Below, piece by piece: positions 16,804-25,464 of a DNA stretch of 64,000 bases. Source of the stretch: Sphingobacterium multivorum (GTDB lineage: Bacteria; Bacteroidota; Bacteroidia; Sphingobacteriales; Sphingobacteriaceae); assembly GCF_900457465.1 (NCBI RefSeq), contig NZ_UAUU01000002.1, positions 930,001 through 994,000 on the forward strand, read 5' to 3'. The stretch's first letter is position 1, and every line of letters starts with the position of its first letter. Position numbers and translations under genes: made by a program. Under the pieces are notes generated by a model that saw only the letters and a program-made list of their open reading frames with translations, was not told the origin of the DNA and did no database searches.

Positions 16804-17640
16804 ATGAAGTATTACAGAATTACAGGTATTACTGCTGCAGTAGCACTCCTAGTAGGCGCCATTGGATGTAACAACTCTTCTACGAAAAGTACAGGTGGAG
16901 CTGACTCAAGCAGCAGTATCGACACAAATACTGCACAAAAAATGGACTCTATCACCGTTAGTCCCATTGCAGACTCGAAAGAATTTCCTGGAGCTGATCT
17001 GCAGATCGCCTCGATCACTGCAGAAAAGGTAGGAACAGACTCCGCAAAAGTAACTGTAAAATATGCGATTAAGAATTTCAAATTGACTGAGATGACCGAT
17101 GATGCCCATGCCGCCCATATGGCGAATTCGCATGATGGACAGCATATTCATTTTATTTTAGACAATAAACCTTATACGGCTCTTTATAAGCCCGAGAACT
17201 CCGTAACCGTACCGTTAAATTCGGAACATTACCTACTCTCGTTTCTATCGAGATCCTATCATGAATCCATAAAAACCACTGAAGCTTCTAAATTGGTAAA
17301 ATTTAAGATTGATGCAACGGGTAAATTGACGACAGATGCAACGCCAAAGGAACCATCGCTTTTCTATTCTCGACCTAAAGGCGAGTATAAGGGAGATGAA
17401 ACAAAAAATCTACTGTTAGATTTTTACCTAGTCAATACCAAACTTGCTCCAGACGGCAACAAAGTAATTGCAGATATCAATGGCCAGACATTTACATTGG
17501 ACAAATGGGGGCCGTATGAGATAAAAGGGCTGCCAATGGGCAACAATAAAGTAAAATTGACCCTAGTAGATAAGGATGGTAACGCTGTTACAGGAGATAA
17601 TGTTTCGGTAGAACGTGATATCAAACTATCTGAAAAATAA
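16804..17640 (+). CDS. Lipoprotein of unknown function
   Basis: A 278-residue lipoprotein: a signal peptide ends at the lipobox-like VGAIGC, followed by a Ser/Thr-rich linker. The middle carries a histidine-rich patch (DDAHAAHMANSHDGQHIHFI) and a beta-rich stretch (LDNKPYTALYKPENSVTVPL) that recalls proteins labelled phosphopeptide-binding in other Bacteroidota; that link is weak. ATG 16804 is preferred to ATG 16777 because it leaves a standard signal peptide. The histidine patch could bind a metal. It is monocistronic with a perfect terminator. Confidence 0.6.
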   Translation: MKYYRITGITAAVALLVGAIGCNNSSTKSTGGADSSSSIDTNTAQKMDSITVSPIADSKEFPGADLQIASITAEKVGTDSAKVTVKYAIKNFKLTEMTDDAHAAHMANSHDGQHIHFILDNKPYTALYKPENSVTVPLNSEHYLLSFLSRSYHESIKTTEASKLVKFKIDATGKLTTDATPKEPSLFYSRPKGEYKGDETKNLLLDFYLVNTKLAPDGNKVIADINGQTFTLDKWGPYEIKGLPMGNNKVKLTLVDKDGNAVTGDNVSVERDIKLSEK

Positions 17641-17655
17641 ATCCAGAGCTGTACA

Positions 17656-17697
17656 AAACAAAAAAGAGTCGCATTGAAATGCGACTCTTTTTTGTTT
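17656..17697. terminator. Terminator after the 16804 lipoprotein gene
   Basis: A perfect stem (AAAAAAGAGTCGCAT with its complement) around a TGAA loop, with A and T tails on both sides. It separates convergent genes. Confidence 0.92.
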
Positions 17698-17745
17698 AGG
17701 ATAAACTTTGAGCAACAATAAGGCATCGTCTTTATTCCTTTTTGA

Positions 17746-18894
17746 TTAAGGTAGTTTGTCAAAATCAATTTTCGGAGCACTATTTTTATTCATGAATTCA
17801 AATGTACTTCCTGGCTTAACAATGTCATTAAAGAAACCACCATTACGGAGAAAGTATCCATTTTTCGTAATCCCGCCGATTGCATCAATGCGCTGATTTG
17901 CACGATAGGTATTATCGATACTGAAAGAAGCCGCTTGTACAGCTTTCCATTGCCCATCATAGACCCATTGATTGCCAAAATCGACCTTTCTACCCAGGTA
18001 GCCTTGATTCGGACTAAAGTTCTCCAAGAAACTATGGAATCGTTTCAGGTAGGTATTTGTCTGTGGACGTTTGAAGCTTGCGATCACATTCCATGCATTC
18101 TCTTCAGGCACAAAAAACCAAGCCGTATAATCGGTATTCCCTTTTCCATCGGGCACACCTTTCAAGAGAAACTTATAAGTTATACCTGCTTTCCAAAAGT
18201 ACTTACGGTAACTCTGCCCGCCTGACCCTTCATTTCCAAACTCGCCCGAATGCACATCCTTTCCTTTTTTTAGCAGATGGATTTTTTGCTCGTCCGGAAT
18301 ACTTTTCGGATCATCTGTATGGAAAGGACTCCATACGGAAAATAAAATACGCCGTTCGGTTTCTGAATTAACCTGTATACCAAAATAGCCTTCTCCGAAA
18401 CCGTTCGCCATAAAATAGGAACCAACTTTATCTTCACCTTGAGGAACGGTTACTTCATTATAATAGTAACTCACATTCCCCTCCGTAGGAACGGTATAAT
18501 TAAGATGACAGGAAGGTCCTCTCCGGGACCAATAGTAATAATCAGGCTTATCAGAGTAAATAAGTCCTTCTGACGCAGCTTCGCCGCTAACAAGTAGTTC
18601 TGTCACGTTAGCAAAATTACTGCCCGATTTACTGACTCCTTTTAGGTTGACCCGAACATAACCGGGGGCCTTTACTACAATAGACAGAGGAGCTGTTTCG
18701 GCAAGTTCAGTGCCTTCAACATCTACAACAGCTTTTTTCCCTAGTGCGTCAATTTCTATTTTAGATTTCCCAGCATCATTTTTCGCTTTCAGCTTTAATG
18801 TTAATTTCCCTGCTTTCTGAGCCCGAAAATAAACCGATGCCACTTCCTGATTGCTTGACCATTTTACAAGGCCATTATGACCGGAAATTTCCAC
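17746..18894 (-). CDS. DUF3472/DUF5077-like secreted protein, start unclear
   Basis: At least 382 residues, resembling Bacteroidota proteins with an N-terminal carbohydrate-binding-like DUF5077 domain and a DUF3472 domain (DKPDYYYWSRRGPSCHLNY, GYFGIQVNSETERRILFSVW, and SGEFGNEGSGGQS). They are thought to act on or bind glycans outside the cell. The frame as marked opens with GTG at 18892, but it is open to a stop at 19036-19038 and the extra codons encode a signal-like VSRGALSCLSISSIAQT followed by YAVPLAGNAFITA, which belongs to the domain. No ATG exists in that extension (ATT 19033, ATA 19021), so the start codon has changed or a frameshift lies nearby. Confidence 0.7.
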   Translation of the reverse strand: MEISGHNGLVKWSSNQEVASVYFRAQKAGKLTLKLKAKNDAGKSKIEIDALGKKAVVDVEGTELAETAPLSIVVKAPGYVRVNLKGVSKSGSNFANVTELLVSGEAASEGLIYSDKPDYYYWSRRGPSCHLNYTVPTEGNVSYYYNEVTVPQGEDKVGSYFMANGFGEGYFGIQVNSETERRILFSVWSPFHTDDPKSIPDEQKIHLLKKGKDVHSGEFGNEGSGGQSYRKYFWKAGITYKFLLKGVPDGKGNTDYTAWFFVPEENAWNVIASFKRPQTNTYLKRFHSFLENFSPNQGYLGRKVDFGNQWVYDGQWKAVQAASFSIDNTYRANQRIDAIGGITKNGYFLRNGGFFNDIVKPGSTFEFMNKNSAPKIDFDKLP

Positions 18895-19035
18895 ATCACC
18901 CGCTTGTCCTGCGGTAATGAAAGCATTCCCCGCTAGAGGAACGGCATAAGTCTTCCCTACAGTCTGCGCGATACTGCTTATCGAAAGACAGGATAAAGCT
19001 CCTCGCGAAACCGACTTCTTTATTAGTTCCGAAAT

Positions 19036-19327
19036 TCAATTTTTCAGCTATCGTTCTGCAGCACTTTATTATTGAATCAAGATGGTATCGGTTTGTGAAA
19101 CTGGATTATTTGATGAAGATAAGGCTTAGATTTACAGAAAAAGAAAGGAAATGTATATCAATCGATTGTGTAAAAAAACAGCAATAATTGACTATCGTTC
19201 CTTTCCCATTAAAGGATCTATTATAAAATTAGATGCTGTATTTTAATATTTTAAAAATACAGTATCATCTTTTTGTGTATTTTTAGGTTCAGAGTCCCCT
19301 TTAATAAAAGCTAAAATAGCATGCTCC
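19036..19327. promoter_or_regulatory. Divergent intergenic region with an inverted repeat
   Basis: GATGCTGTATTTT (19232-19244) is mirrored by AAAATACAGTATC (19254-19266) with one mismatch and a nine-base spacer. The dyad sits about 60 bases before the LytS-type kinase gene. A terminator is not expected between divergent genes, so an operator is more likely. No full TAnnTTTG element was found here. Confidence 0.4.
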
Positions 19328-20482
19328 ATGGACAAATCTGCTGATCGCACGTCAAAACGTATCTTAGGACAACGACAAATCTCCATATTGATTCATGGGC
19401 TCGCCTGGCTTATTTTCTTGTCTTTTCCAGTACTATTTTTTAACAACGGCCAACTGGGAATCAAGGAAATGCTTATTGCAGCAGCATTTTGGATTTTCAC
19501 GGGCTGTTTTTTAATCCTATTTTATGTCAATGCCTATGTACTGATTCCATACAGCATAAGGCATCGAAAATTTATCAGTTACGGAATCTCCATTATTTTG
19601 ACAGGTTTGTTACTAGCTTGCTATCTTCAGCCCTTTGACCGGCTGATGCGTATTGGACGTCAACAATTACCGACCCCTGGGGACAGAGAATTTTCACCTA
19701 GGCATCATCCTGATTTTCCACCGCCACCATCTGCTAGGCATTTCCCATACCGAGGTCCAGGGCAATCCCCGGGACAACGGCCACAACCTATCGATATCGC
19801 TTCTGTGTATATTTTCCTGTTAACTATTAGCCTTGCCGCGCTCTATAGAATCGTAACCTATTGGATGGAAACGCAGCAAAAAATGCAATTGGTCGAACAA
19901 GACCGTATGAAGGCCGAACTTTCCTTTTTAAAAGCGCAAGTCCACCCCCACTTCTTGTTTAATACCTTAAATAATATTTACGCATTGGCACTGACCAATG
20001 ATGATGCCGTCGCAAGTAGTATTCATCGTCTTTCGCAATTAATGCGTTATTACATGGATGAACGGCACAGTGATGCGATTGACATCAAGATCGAAATCCA
20101 GGCTATACAAGATTTTATCAATCTCCAAAAGCTACGCATTGGCCCGAATTGTTCGATCAGTGAACACTATACGGGGCTCGAACACCCTAAAACGATACAC
20201 GCATTTGTGCTGCTTCCTTTTGTTGAAAATGCGTTCAAATATGGATTAAGCACCATAGAGCCCTGCCAATTAAGTTTTGAGGTCATTCTAACGCCAACAT
20301 CCTGCACATTAAATGTAAAGAATAGTATTGCTACACAGTCAACCGAACAACACCGCACAGGAACAGGCCTTAAAAATGTTCAACGTCTATTGGAACATTT
20401 TTATGCCGACAGGCACCGCCTGACGATCCAACAGGAGGATCATTCTTTTTTTGTTCAGCTTATCCTCTATATTTCTCCATAA
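19328..20482 (+). CDS. LytS/YehU-family sensor histidine kinase
   Basis: A 384-residue kinase with four membrane segments (about 20-38, 48-68, 78-96 and 158-176) followed by the His_kinase domain: the phosphoacceptor motif LKAQVHPHFLFNTLNNIY near 205-222, then an HATPase with the LLPFVENAFKYG N-box and GTGLKNVQRLLEHFY G-box. Between the third and fourth segments lies an odd loop rich in Pro, His and Arg (REFSPRHHPDFPPPPSAR and following), probably extracytoplasmic. It pairs with the LytTR regulator 62 bases downstream and signals to it by phosphotransfer. The stimulus is unknown. Confidence 0.88.
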   Translation: MDKSADRTSKRILGQRQISILIHGLAWLIFLSFPVLFFNNGQLGIKEMLIAAAFWIFTGCFLILFYVNAYVLIPYSIRHRKFISYGISIILTGLLLACYLQPFDRLMRIGRQQLPTPGDREFSPRHHPDFPPPPSARHFPYRGPGQSPGQRPQPIDIASVYIFLLTISLAALYRIVTYWMETQQKMQLVEQDRMKAELSFLKAQVHPHFLFNTLNNIYALALTNDDAVASSIHRLSQLMRYYMDERHSDAIDIKIEIQAIQDFINLQKLRIGPNCSISEHYTGLEHPKTIHAFVLLPFVENAFKYGLSTIEPCQLSFEVILTPTSCTLNVKNSIATQSTEQHRTGTGLKNVQRLLEHFYADRHRLTIQQEDHSFFVQLILYISP

Positions 20483-20544
20483 ATTGTTTTTATATTAGGC
20501 TATACGATTATGTATACATAAAGCAGTCTATCTTAATTTAATCG

Positions 20545-21234
20545 ATGTTAACTTGCATAGCTCTTGACGATGAACCATTGGCTCTTCGTGTTATTTCTAC
20601 GTTCACAGCAAAGCATCCCGCTATACAGCTTGCTGGAACCTTCAATAACCCCCATGAAGCGAAGTTGTATCTCGCCAATAACAGTGTTGATTTGATTTTT
20701 TTGGATATTGATATGCTCGAAATCAACGGTATTGATTTTGCAAAAAACTTAAATCCAAGACCCTTATTGATTTTCACTACGGCACATAAAGAATATGCGA
20801 TAGATGGATTTGAACTTGATTCAGTAGACTATCTTCTCAAACCATTTGACTTCACTCGTTTTGAACGGGCTATTGATAAGGCAATGACACGTTCAGCTTC
20901 ACAGAGCCATCGCCCCTTCTTAATCGTTAATGTGGAATATCAACGCATCAAAATCTACCTTGATGAAATTGAGTGTTTGGAAAGCATGCAAGATTATATC
21001 AAAATTCATCTTATACAAGGAAAAACAATATTGACTTTGTCGACGATGAAAGCCATGTTGGATCGTTTACCGCCAAATCAATTTATCCGCATTCATCGCA
21101 GTTTTGTTATCGCGGTCAAACACATCATTACGTTTTCACAACGTAAAATACAATTACCCAACTTCACATTGAAAGTCGGCGATGGGTACTATAATGAAGT
21201 GATCAAATGTTTACGTGATTCGTCGATGCAATAA
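20545..21234 (+). CDS. LytTR-family response regulator
   Basis: A 229-residue regulator. The receiver domain shows ALDDEPLALRVI at the start, phospho-acceptor Asp in LIFLDIDMLEINGIDF, the Thr/Lys switch residues in IFTTAHKEYAIDGFE and YLLKPFDFTRFERA. The C-terminal LytTR DNA-binding domain shows IECLESMQDYIKIHL and FIRIHRSFVIAVKHI. It follows its kinase directly and precedes an intradiol-dioxygenase-like gene by 75 bases, which may be a target. Confidence 0.92.
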   Translation: MLTCIALDDEPLALRVISTFTAKHPAIQLAGTFNNPHEAKLYLANNSVDLIFLDIDMLEINGIDFAKNLNPRPLLIFTTAHKEYAIDGFELDSVDYLLKPFDFTRFERAIDKAMTRSASQSHRPFLIVNVEYQRIKIYLDEIECLESMQDYIKIHLIQGKTILTLSTMKAMLDRLPPNQFIRIHRSFVIAVKHIITFSQRKIQLPNFTLKVGDGYYNEVIKCLRDSSMQ

Positions 21235-21309
21235 GCCTCTTTATCGACACTTAACATTATTTTACATCTCCGTCCACTACCTTGCTTCCATTCATAAAAA
21301 AGAAGAGAT

Positions 21310-22032
21310 ATGGAACGCAAAAATTTTATAAAAACCTTATCATTGCTGGCATTTACAGGTCCAATGGTCTGGGCAGCCTGCAAGAAAGACGATACCGCAT
21401 CAACCACGGACGAGGGCACTGACGTCAATGTCGATTCAAGCTGTAGTGTGACACCATCTGAAACCGAAGGGCCCTTTCCGACAAAAACACCTTCAAGTTA
21501 TGTCCGCTCAGATATACGCAAAGGTGATGGTATTGGGGCTAATATGCTCGGTTTAATTACTATTGTCAATACAAATAATAACTGTGCGGCACTAGAAGGT
21601 GCCTTAGTGGATATATGGCATTGTGATGTGGAAGGTAATTACTCGCAATATGGTGGAACACAAATGCAATCCAGCAACTATCAGTCTGTCAATTGGTATC
21701 GTGGTAGACAAGTTACCAATGCCAATGGACTTGTTTCTTTCCAAACCATCTTTCCGGGCTGGTATCAAGGCCGAGCAACACATATTCACGTCCATGTATA
21801 TGATGCTACCGGTAAATCGCTATTAGTGACACAAATCGCTTTTCAAGATAGCCTGTGTCTTGAAGTCAATAATACAGGTTCATCTTATGGTTACAAAAAA
21901 GGAGTTTCAGGCTATACCTATAATGCCAACGACAACGTATTCAGCGATGGTGTTACCAAGGAAATGTCTACGGTCACAGGATCCTTATCTGAAGGTTTCA
22001 AAATGAAAATGACAATTCATGTAAATGCTTAA
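21310..22032 (+). CDS. Intradiol ring-cleavage dioxygenase-like lipoprotein
   Basis: A 240-residue protein with a lipoprotein signal (VWAAC, Cys near residue 24) and an intradiol dioxygenase fold. The non-haem Fe(III) ligands are visible: Tyr in WHCDVEGNYSQY, Tyr in FPGWYQGRATHIHVHV and the two His of THIHVHV. Canonical enzymes (catechol or protocatechuate dioxygenase) are cytoplasmic, so an exported, lipid-anchored version points to attack on external aromatic material, or a structural use of the fold; the substrate is unknown. Start of PSETEGPFP is the family N-terminal motif. Overlaps the next gene's frame slightly and likely shares its transcript. Confidence 0.85.
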   Translation: MERKNFIKTLSLLAFTGPMVWAACKKDDTASTTDEGTDVNVDSSCSVTPSETEGPFPTKTPSSYVRSDIRKGDGIGANMLGLITIVNTNNNCAALEGALVDIWHCDVEGNYSQYGGTQMQSSNYQSVNWYRGRQVTNANGLVSFQTIFPGWYQGRATHIHVHVYDATGKSLLVTQIAFQDSLCLEVNNTGSSYGYKKGVSGYTYNANDNVFSDGVTKEMSTVTGSLSEGFKMKMTIHVNA

Positions 22033-22042
22033 CAGCCTGATC

Positions 22043-22729
22043 ATGCAGGATATTAGAATCTATATCGCGGAACAGCGTGGGGAAACATCCATCGGAACTC
22101 ATGTAGTCAGAAGCACACTCAATTATGGTTCCTTTGCTTCTCCTCACCGGGAGTCTATTGGTCGACTTCAACAGGTCAATAACTGGGAAGTTGCGCCTCA
22201 AGGCACTTTGGATCTCCCGACCAATAAAGGTACGGTCTCGCTTTTGATTCCTTTGATTGGGGATCTACTTGTAACAATGAATGGCCAAACCTACACGGTA
22301 CCCGTTGGGACAATCTTAATATGCAATCCTGGAAATAGTACGGCAATTCATATAAGGGCATCGTCCGAAACTGAAGGCCCAGTGACCTTTCAAGAATTTG
22401 GACTTAATTCGACAATACACACTCCTACACTACCTCATATCGTGGATCTTCCATTTACATCTTCATTTGAGAAAAACAAGATGTATCCTGTAGGCACCGA
22501 TTTAGCTACTGATTTTCAGTTCTACTTCGGTGCATTTGCTGGAAAACATGATTTTGAATTACAAACTGGCCCAGACCACAAAAACGTATTTGCATTTACG
22601 TTAGATGGTAATTTTGAAATTGAAGAACGCATCCTTTATCCATTTGATGGTCTTTATCTACCATATTCAAACAATTTGGACATCGAATGTTTATCAGCAA
22701 CTGGCCTTTTGGTAGTTTTGAGTTTCTAA
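22043..22729 (+). CDS. Cupin/pirin-like protein
   Basis: A 228-residue, beta-rich protein resembling YhhW/pirin-type bicupins: MQDIRIYIAEQRGETSIGTH at the N-terminus, GDLLVTMNGQTYTVPVGTIL in the first barrel and VFAFTLDGNFEIEERILYP in the second. The classical metal-binding His pattern is not obvious, so enzymatic activity is uncertain. ATG 22043 is chosen over 22025 because the former avoids overlap with the dioxygenase stop at 22032. The gene follows by ten bases and may work with the dioxygenase on the same aromatic substrate. Confidence 0.55.
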   Translation: MQDIRIYIAEQRGETSIGTHVVRSTLNYGSFASPHRESIGRLQQVNNWEVAPQGTLDLPTNKGTVSLLIPLIGDLLVTMNGQTYTVPVGTILICNPGNSTAIHIRASSETEGPVTFQEFGLNSTIHTPTLPHIVDLPFTSSFEKNKMYPVGTDLATDFQFYFGAFAGKHDFELQTGPDHKNVFAFTLDGNFEIEERILYPFDGLYLPYSNNLDIECLSATGLLVVLSF

Positions 22730-22870
22730 AAATAATATCCATCATCAAAGTCCAACCTATCAATTCACTCTGATTCAATAGGCTGTCGACATAAGAGTCC
22801 GTTTTTTTGAAAAACGACATATCATTGTTCATAACTGGATAATGTACGTTTCGAAAGCCCGATTCATAAA

Positions 22871-22898
22871 AAAAGTGAAGGGGCTACCCTTCACTTTT
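22871..22898. terminator. Terminator between the cupin gene and argC
   Basis: AAAAGTGAAGGG (22871-22882) pairs with CCCTTCACTTTT (22887-22898) over a four-base loop. It sits between convergent transcripts. Confidence 0.85.
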
Positions 22899-23002
22899 CC
22901 ACACGATATTAATAAAATGTTGAAAACCTTATTTCGCTTTCAGGACGAACTCCCAAGTTATTCACAACTTGTTAATATTGCTGTTTAATATCCTAAAAAG
23001 GG

Positions 23003-24016
23003 TTAAAAACCAACGCTTTTCAAGTTTAATCCTGTACGCTCGTCTAAACCGAACATTAAGTTCATATTTTGTACAGCTTGACCGGATGCTCCTTTAAGCA
23101 AATTATCAGTCGCATTTAAAATAAGGAGCTTATTTCCGTGCTTTTCAAGGTGGATAATACTTTTATTTGTATTGACAACCTGCTTAAGGTCGATATTTTT
23201 TTTGCTGATATGCGTAAAAGGGTGAGCGGCATAATAGCTCTCATACAATGCGTAGGCCTGCTCTTCAGACAAATCGGTGTCTACATAAATAGCCGAGAAA
23301 ATTCCCCGGGCAAAATCTCCACGTTGTGGAACAAAATTAATTTTTGCTGCAGCACGTTCCAACAACGATCCTGCTGACACCGGTAAAAATCCCGCTTGCA
23401 GCTGATCCAAAGATTCTGAAATTTCCTGTAAATGCTGGTGTTCAAAAGATTTGTAAGCAGAAAGATTATTGTTACGCCAGGAAAAATGCGTGGTTGCACC
23501 CGGTTTTTGCCCCGCTCCTGTTGATCCAGTCGTTGCATTAACATGGATTTGATCCGGTAATAAGCCTTTACTCGCTAATGGCAATAAAGCCAATTGTATG
23601 TTTGTAGCAAAGCATCCTGGGTTTGCAATATACTGCGCTGTTTTGATTGCTTCTTTGTTTAGTTCTGGAAGCCCATACACAAATTGGTGCCCTTGGAAAG
23701 CTGTATTCGCACGAAGACGATAATCTTGTGAAAGATCAATAATCTTCACGGATGCATCGATCGGATTTGCATTTAAAAATTTGCGTGCATCTCCATGGCC
23801 CACACATAAAAACAAGACATCAATCGCGGAGTGATAGTCGGAAGAGAAGGTCAATTCAGTATCGCCAAATAAATCATTGTGAACTTCATATAACTTATTT
23901 CCTGCATTGGAAGCACTATTAGCAAATACGATTTCCACCTCAGGATGATAAATCAATACACGTAATAATTCACCACCAGTATATCCTGCCGAACCAATTA
24001 TTCCTACTCTTATCAT
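23003..24016 (-). CDS. argC: N-acyl-gamma-glutamyl-phosphate reductase
   Basis: NADPH-dependent reduction of N-acylglutamyl phosphate to the semialdehyde in arginine synthesis. The nucleotide-binding MIRVGIIGSAGYTGGELLR is at the start, and the catalytic cysteine lies in AQYIANPGCFATNIQLALLP near residue 145, with TTGSTGAGQKP beyond it. The ATG at 24016 is preferred to the upstream one at 24055 because it begins the NAD-binding motif directly. Third gene of the GNAT-argG-argC operon. Bacteroides relatives use N-succinyl intermediates, so the acyl group is left open. argB, argD and argF are not seen in this window. Confidence 0.95.
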   Translation of the reverse strand: MIRVGIIGSAGYTGGELLRVLIYHPEVEIVFANSASNAGNKLYEVHNDLFGDTELTFSSDYHSAIDVLFLCVGHGDARKFLNANPIDASVKIIDLSQDYRLRANTAFQGHQFVYGLPELNKEAIKTAQYIANPGCFATNIQLALLPLASKGLLPDQIHVNATTGSTGAGQKPGATTHFSWRNNNLSAYKSFEHQHLQEISESLDQLQAGFLPVSAGSLLERAAAKINFVPQRGDFARGIFSAIYVDTDLSEEQAYALYESYYAAHPFTHISKKNIDLKQVVNTNKSIIHLEKHGNKLLILNATDNLLKGASGQAVQNMNLMFGLDERTGLNLKSVGF

Positions 24017-24058
24017 TTTTTTGAATTTAGAATTTAGGGATGTGTTGTCCCCCATTAT

Positions 24059-24106
24059 GCCCTGTATTTTTTCTTATCAATTTTACGTTAAGAAAAAATA
24101 CAGGGC
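24059..24106 (-). repeat. 18-bp perfect intercistronic stem between argG and argC
   Basis: GCCCTGTATTTTTTCTTA (24059-24076) and its complement (24089-24106) are separated by 12 bases. The stem lies between the argG stop (24119) and argC start and lacks a following T run in the direction of transcription. It may slow RNA decay or lower argC expression rather than stop transcription. Confidence 0.75.
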
Positions 24107-24118
24107 ACAAAACACGGT

Positions 24119-25303
24119 TTATTTTTTATTCACTTTGTGCCAAATGATGGTTTGATTTCCAAAAATTTTGGAGAAACCTTTCACATCGTCACCTGTATAG
24201 CCCTTATTCATCTCACCATAGCTACCGAATTTATTGGACATCAAATCGTGTTCAGACTCGACACCAATGACGACAAAACGGTATGGGTGAAGTTCAACAA
24301 TCACTCGGCCAGTCACTGTTTCTTGTGAAGATTGCAAGAATGCTTCAATATCACGCATAACGGGATCGTGCATTTGGCCTTCGTGCATATAATTTCCATA
24401 GAAAGCAGCGATTTGGTCTTTCCAAGACAATTGCCATTTGGTCAAGGTATGTTTTTCTAAGGCATGGTGTGCCTTAATTAAAATGACAGAAGCAGCAGCT
24501 TCAAAACCCACACGACCTTTGATACCAATGATGGTATCACCCACGTGGATATCACGGCCAATACCGTATGGTTGAGCGATTGCCTGTAATTCTTGAATCA
24601 CTTTAACAGAAGTCATTTTCTCACCATTTAAGGCCACAGGCTCTCCTTTTTCAAAATCGATTGTAATTTGTTGTGGCTCTGAAGAAGTCACTGGAGTTGG
24701 CCATGCCGATTCAGGCAAATATTGGTTGGATGTCAATGTTTCTGCTCCACCAACAGAAGTACCCCAAAGTCCTTTATTGATGGAGTATTTTGCTTTTTCA
24801 GCAGAATACTCTACACCATGCTTATTCAAATACTCAATTTCGGCTTCACGCGACAATTGCAGATCACGGATTGGGGTGATAATTTCCACTCCTGGAATCA
24901 GGGTCTGGAAAATCATATCGAAACGTACTTGGTCGTTTCCTGCACCGGTAGATCCATGAGCAACACATTCAGCACCAATTTTCTTTGCGTAGTTTGCAAT
25001 TGCGGTTGCTTGGCATACACGCTCAGCAGATACTGACAATGGATAAGTCGCATTTTTTAACACATTGCCAAAAATCAAAAATTTAATAGTTTCGCGGTAA
25101 TAGTCTGCCGTTTCGTCTATAGCTGTATGTGATTTCACACCTAAAGCATAAGCACGTTCTTCAATATTTTTTAAATCTTCATCCGAAAAACCACCTGTAT
25201 TTACAACTACGGAATGAACTTCTAAACTTAAATCTTGTGTAAGATAAATACAACAGAATGAAGTATCTAATCCGCCACTAAATGCTAAAACTACTTTTTT
25301 CAT
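24119..25303 (-). CDS. argG: Argininosuccinate synthase
   Basis: Joins citrulline and aspartate using ATP to form argininosuccinate. The ATP-binding motif VLAFSGGLDTSFCCIYL is at residues 4-20, with AHGSTGAGNDQVRFD near 113 and EKAKYSINKGLWGTSVGGAE near 170 (quoted in part). Length 394 is close to the family's. It follows the GNAT gene by about 160 bases and precedes argC by about 100. It supplies the substrate of ArgH, encoded 20 kb away. Confidence 0.97.
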   Translation of the reverse strand: MKKVVLAFSGGLDTSFCCIYLTQDLSLEVHSVVVNTGGFSDEDLKNIEERAYALGVKSHTAIDETADYYRETIKFLIFGNVLKNATYPLSVSAERVCQATAIANYAKKIGAECVAHGSTGAGNDQVRFDMIFQTLIPGVEIITPIRDLQLSREAEIEYLNKHGVEYSAEKAKYSINKGLWGTSVGGAETLTSNQYLPESAWPTPVTSSEPQQITIDFEKGEPVALNGEKMTSVKVIQELQAIAQPYGIGRDIHVGDTIIGIKGRVGFEAAASVILIKAHHALEKHTLTKWQLSWKDQIAAFYGNYMHEGQMHDPVMRDIEAFLQSSQETVTGRVIVELHPYRFVVIGVESEHDLMSNKFGSYGEMNKGYTGDDVKGFSKIFGNQTIIWHKVNKK

Positions 25304-25464
25304 TAGAATGTTATTTTATGAGTGTTTGTTTTCAACGGCTGACTTAAGCTCGTTTCACTCGGTTTTTTATTATTATGTTGAGAGAACCTTGAACTGATCT
25401 TGTTATTATGAACGTCTTCAGTTACCTGTTACATCTATTTTCAATATAATCGCTCAGCTTTAGC

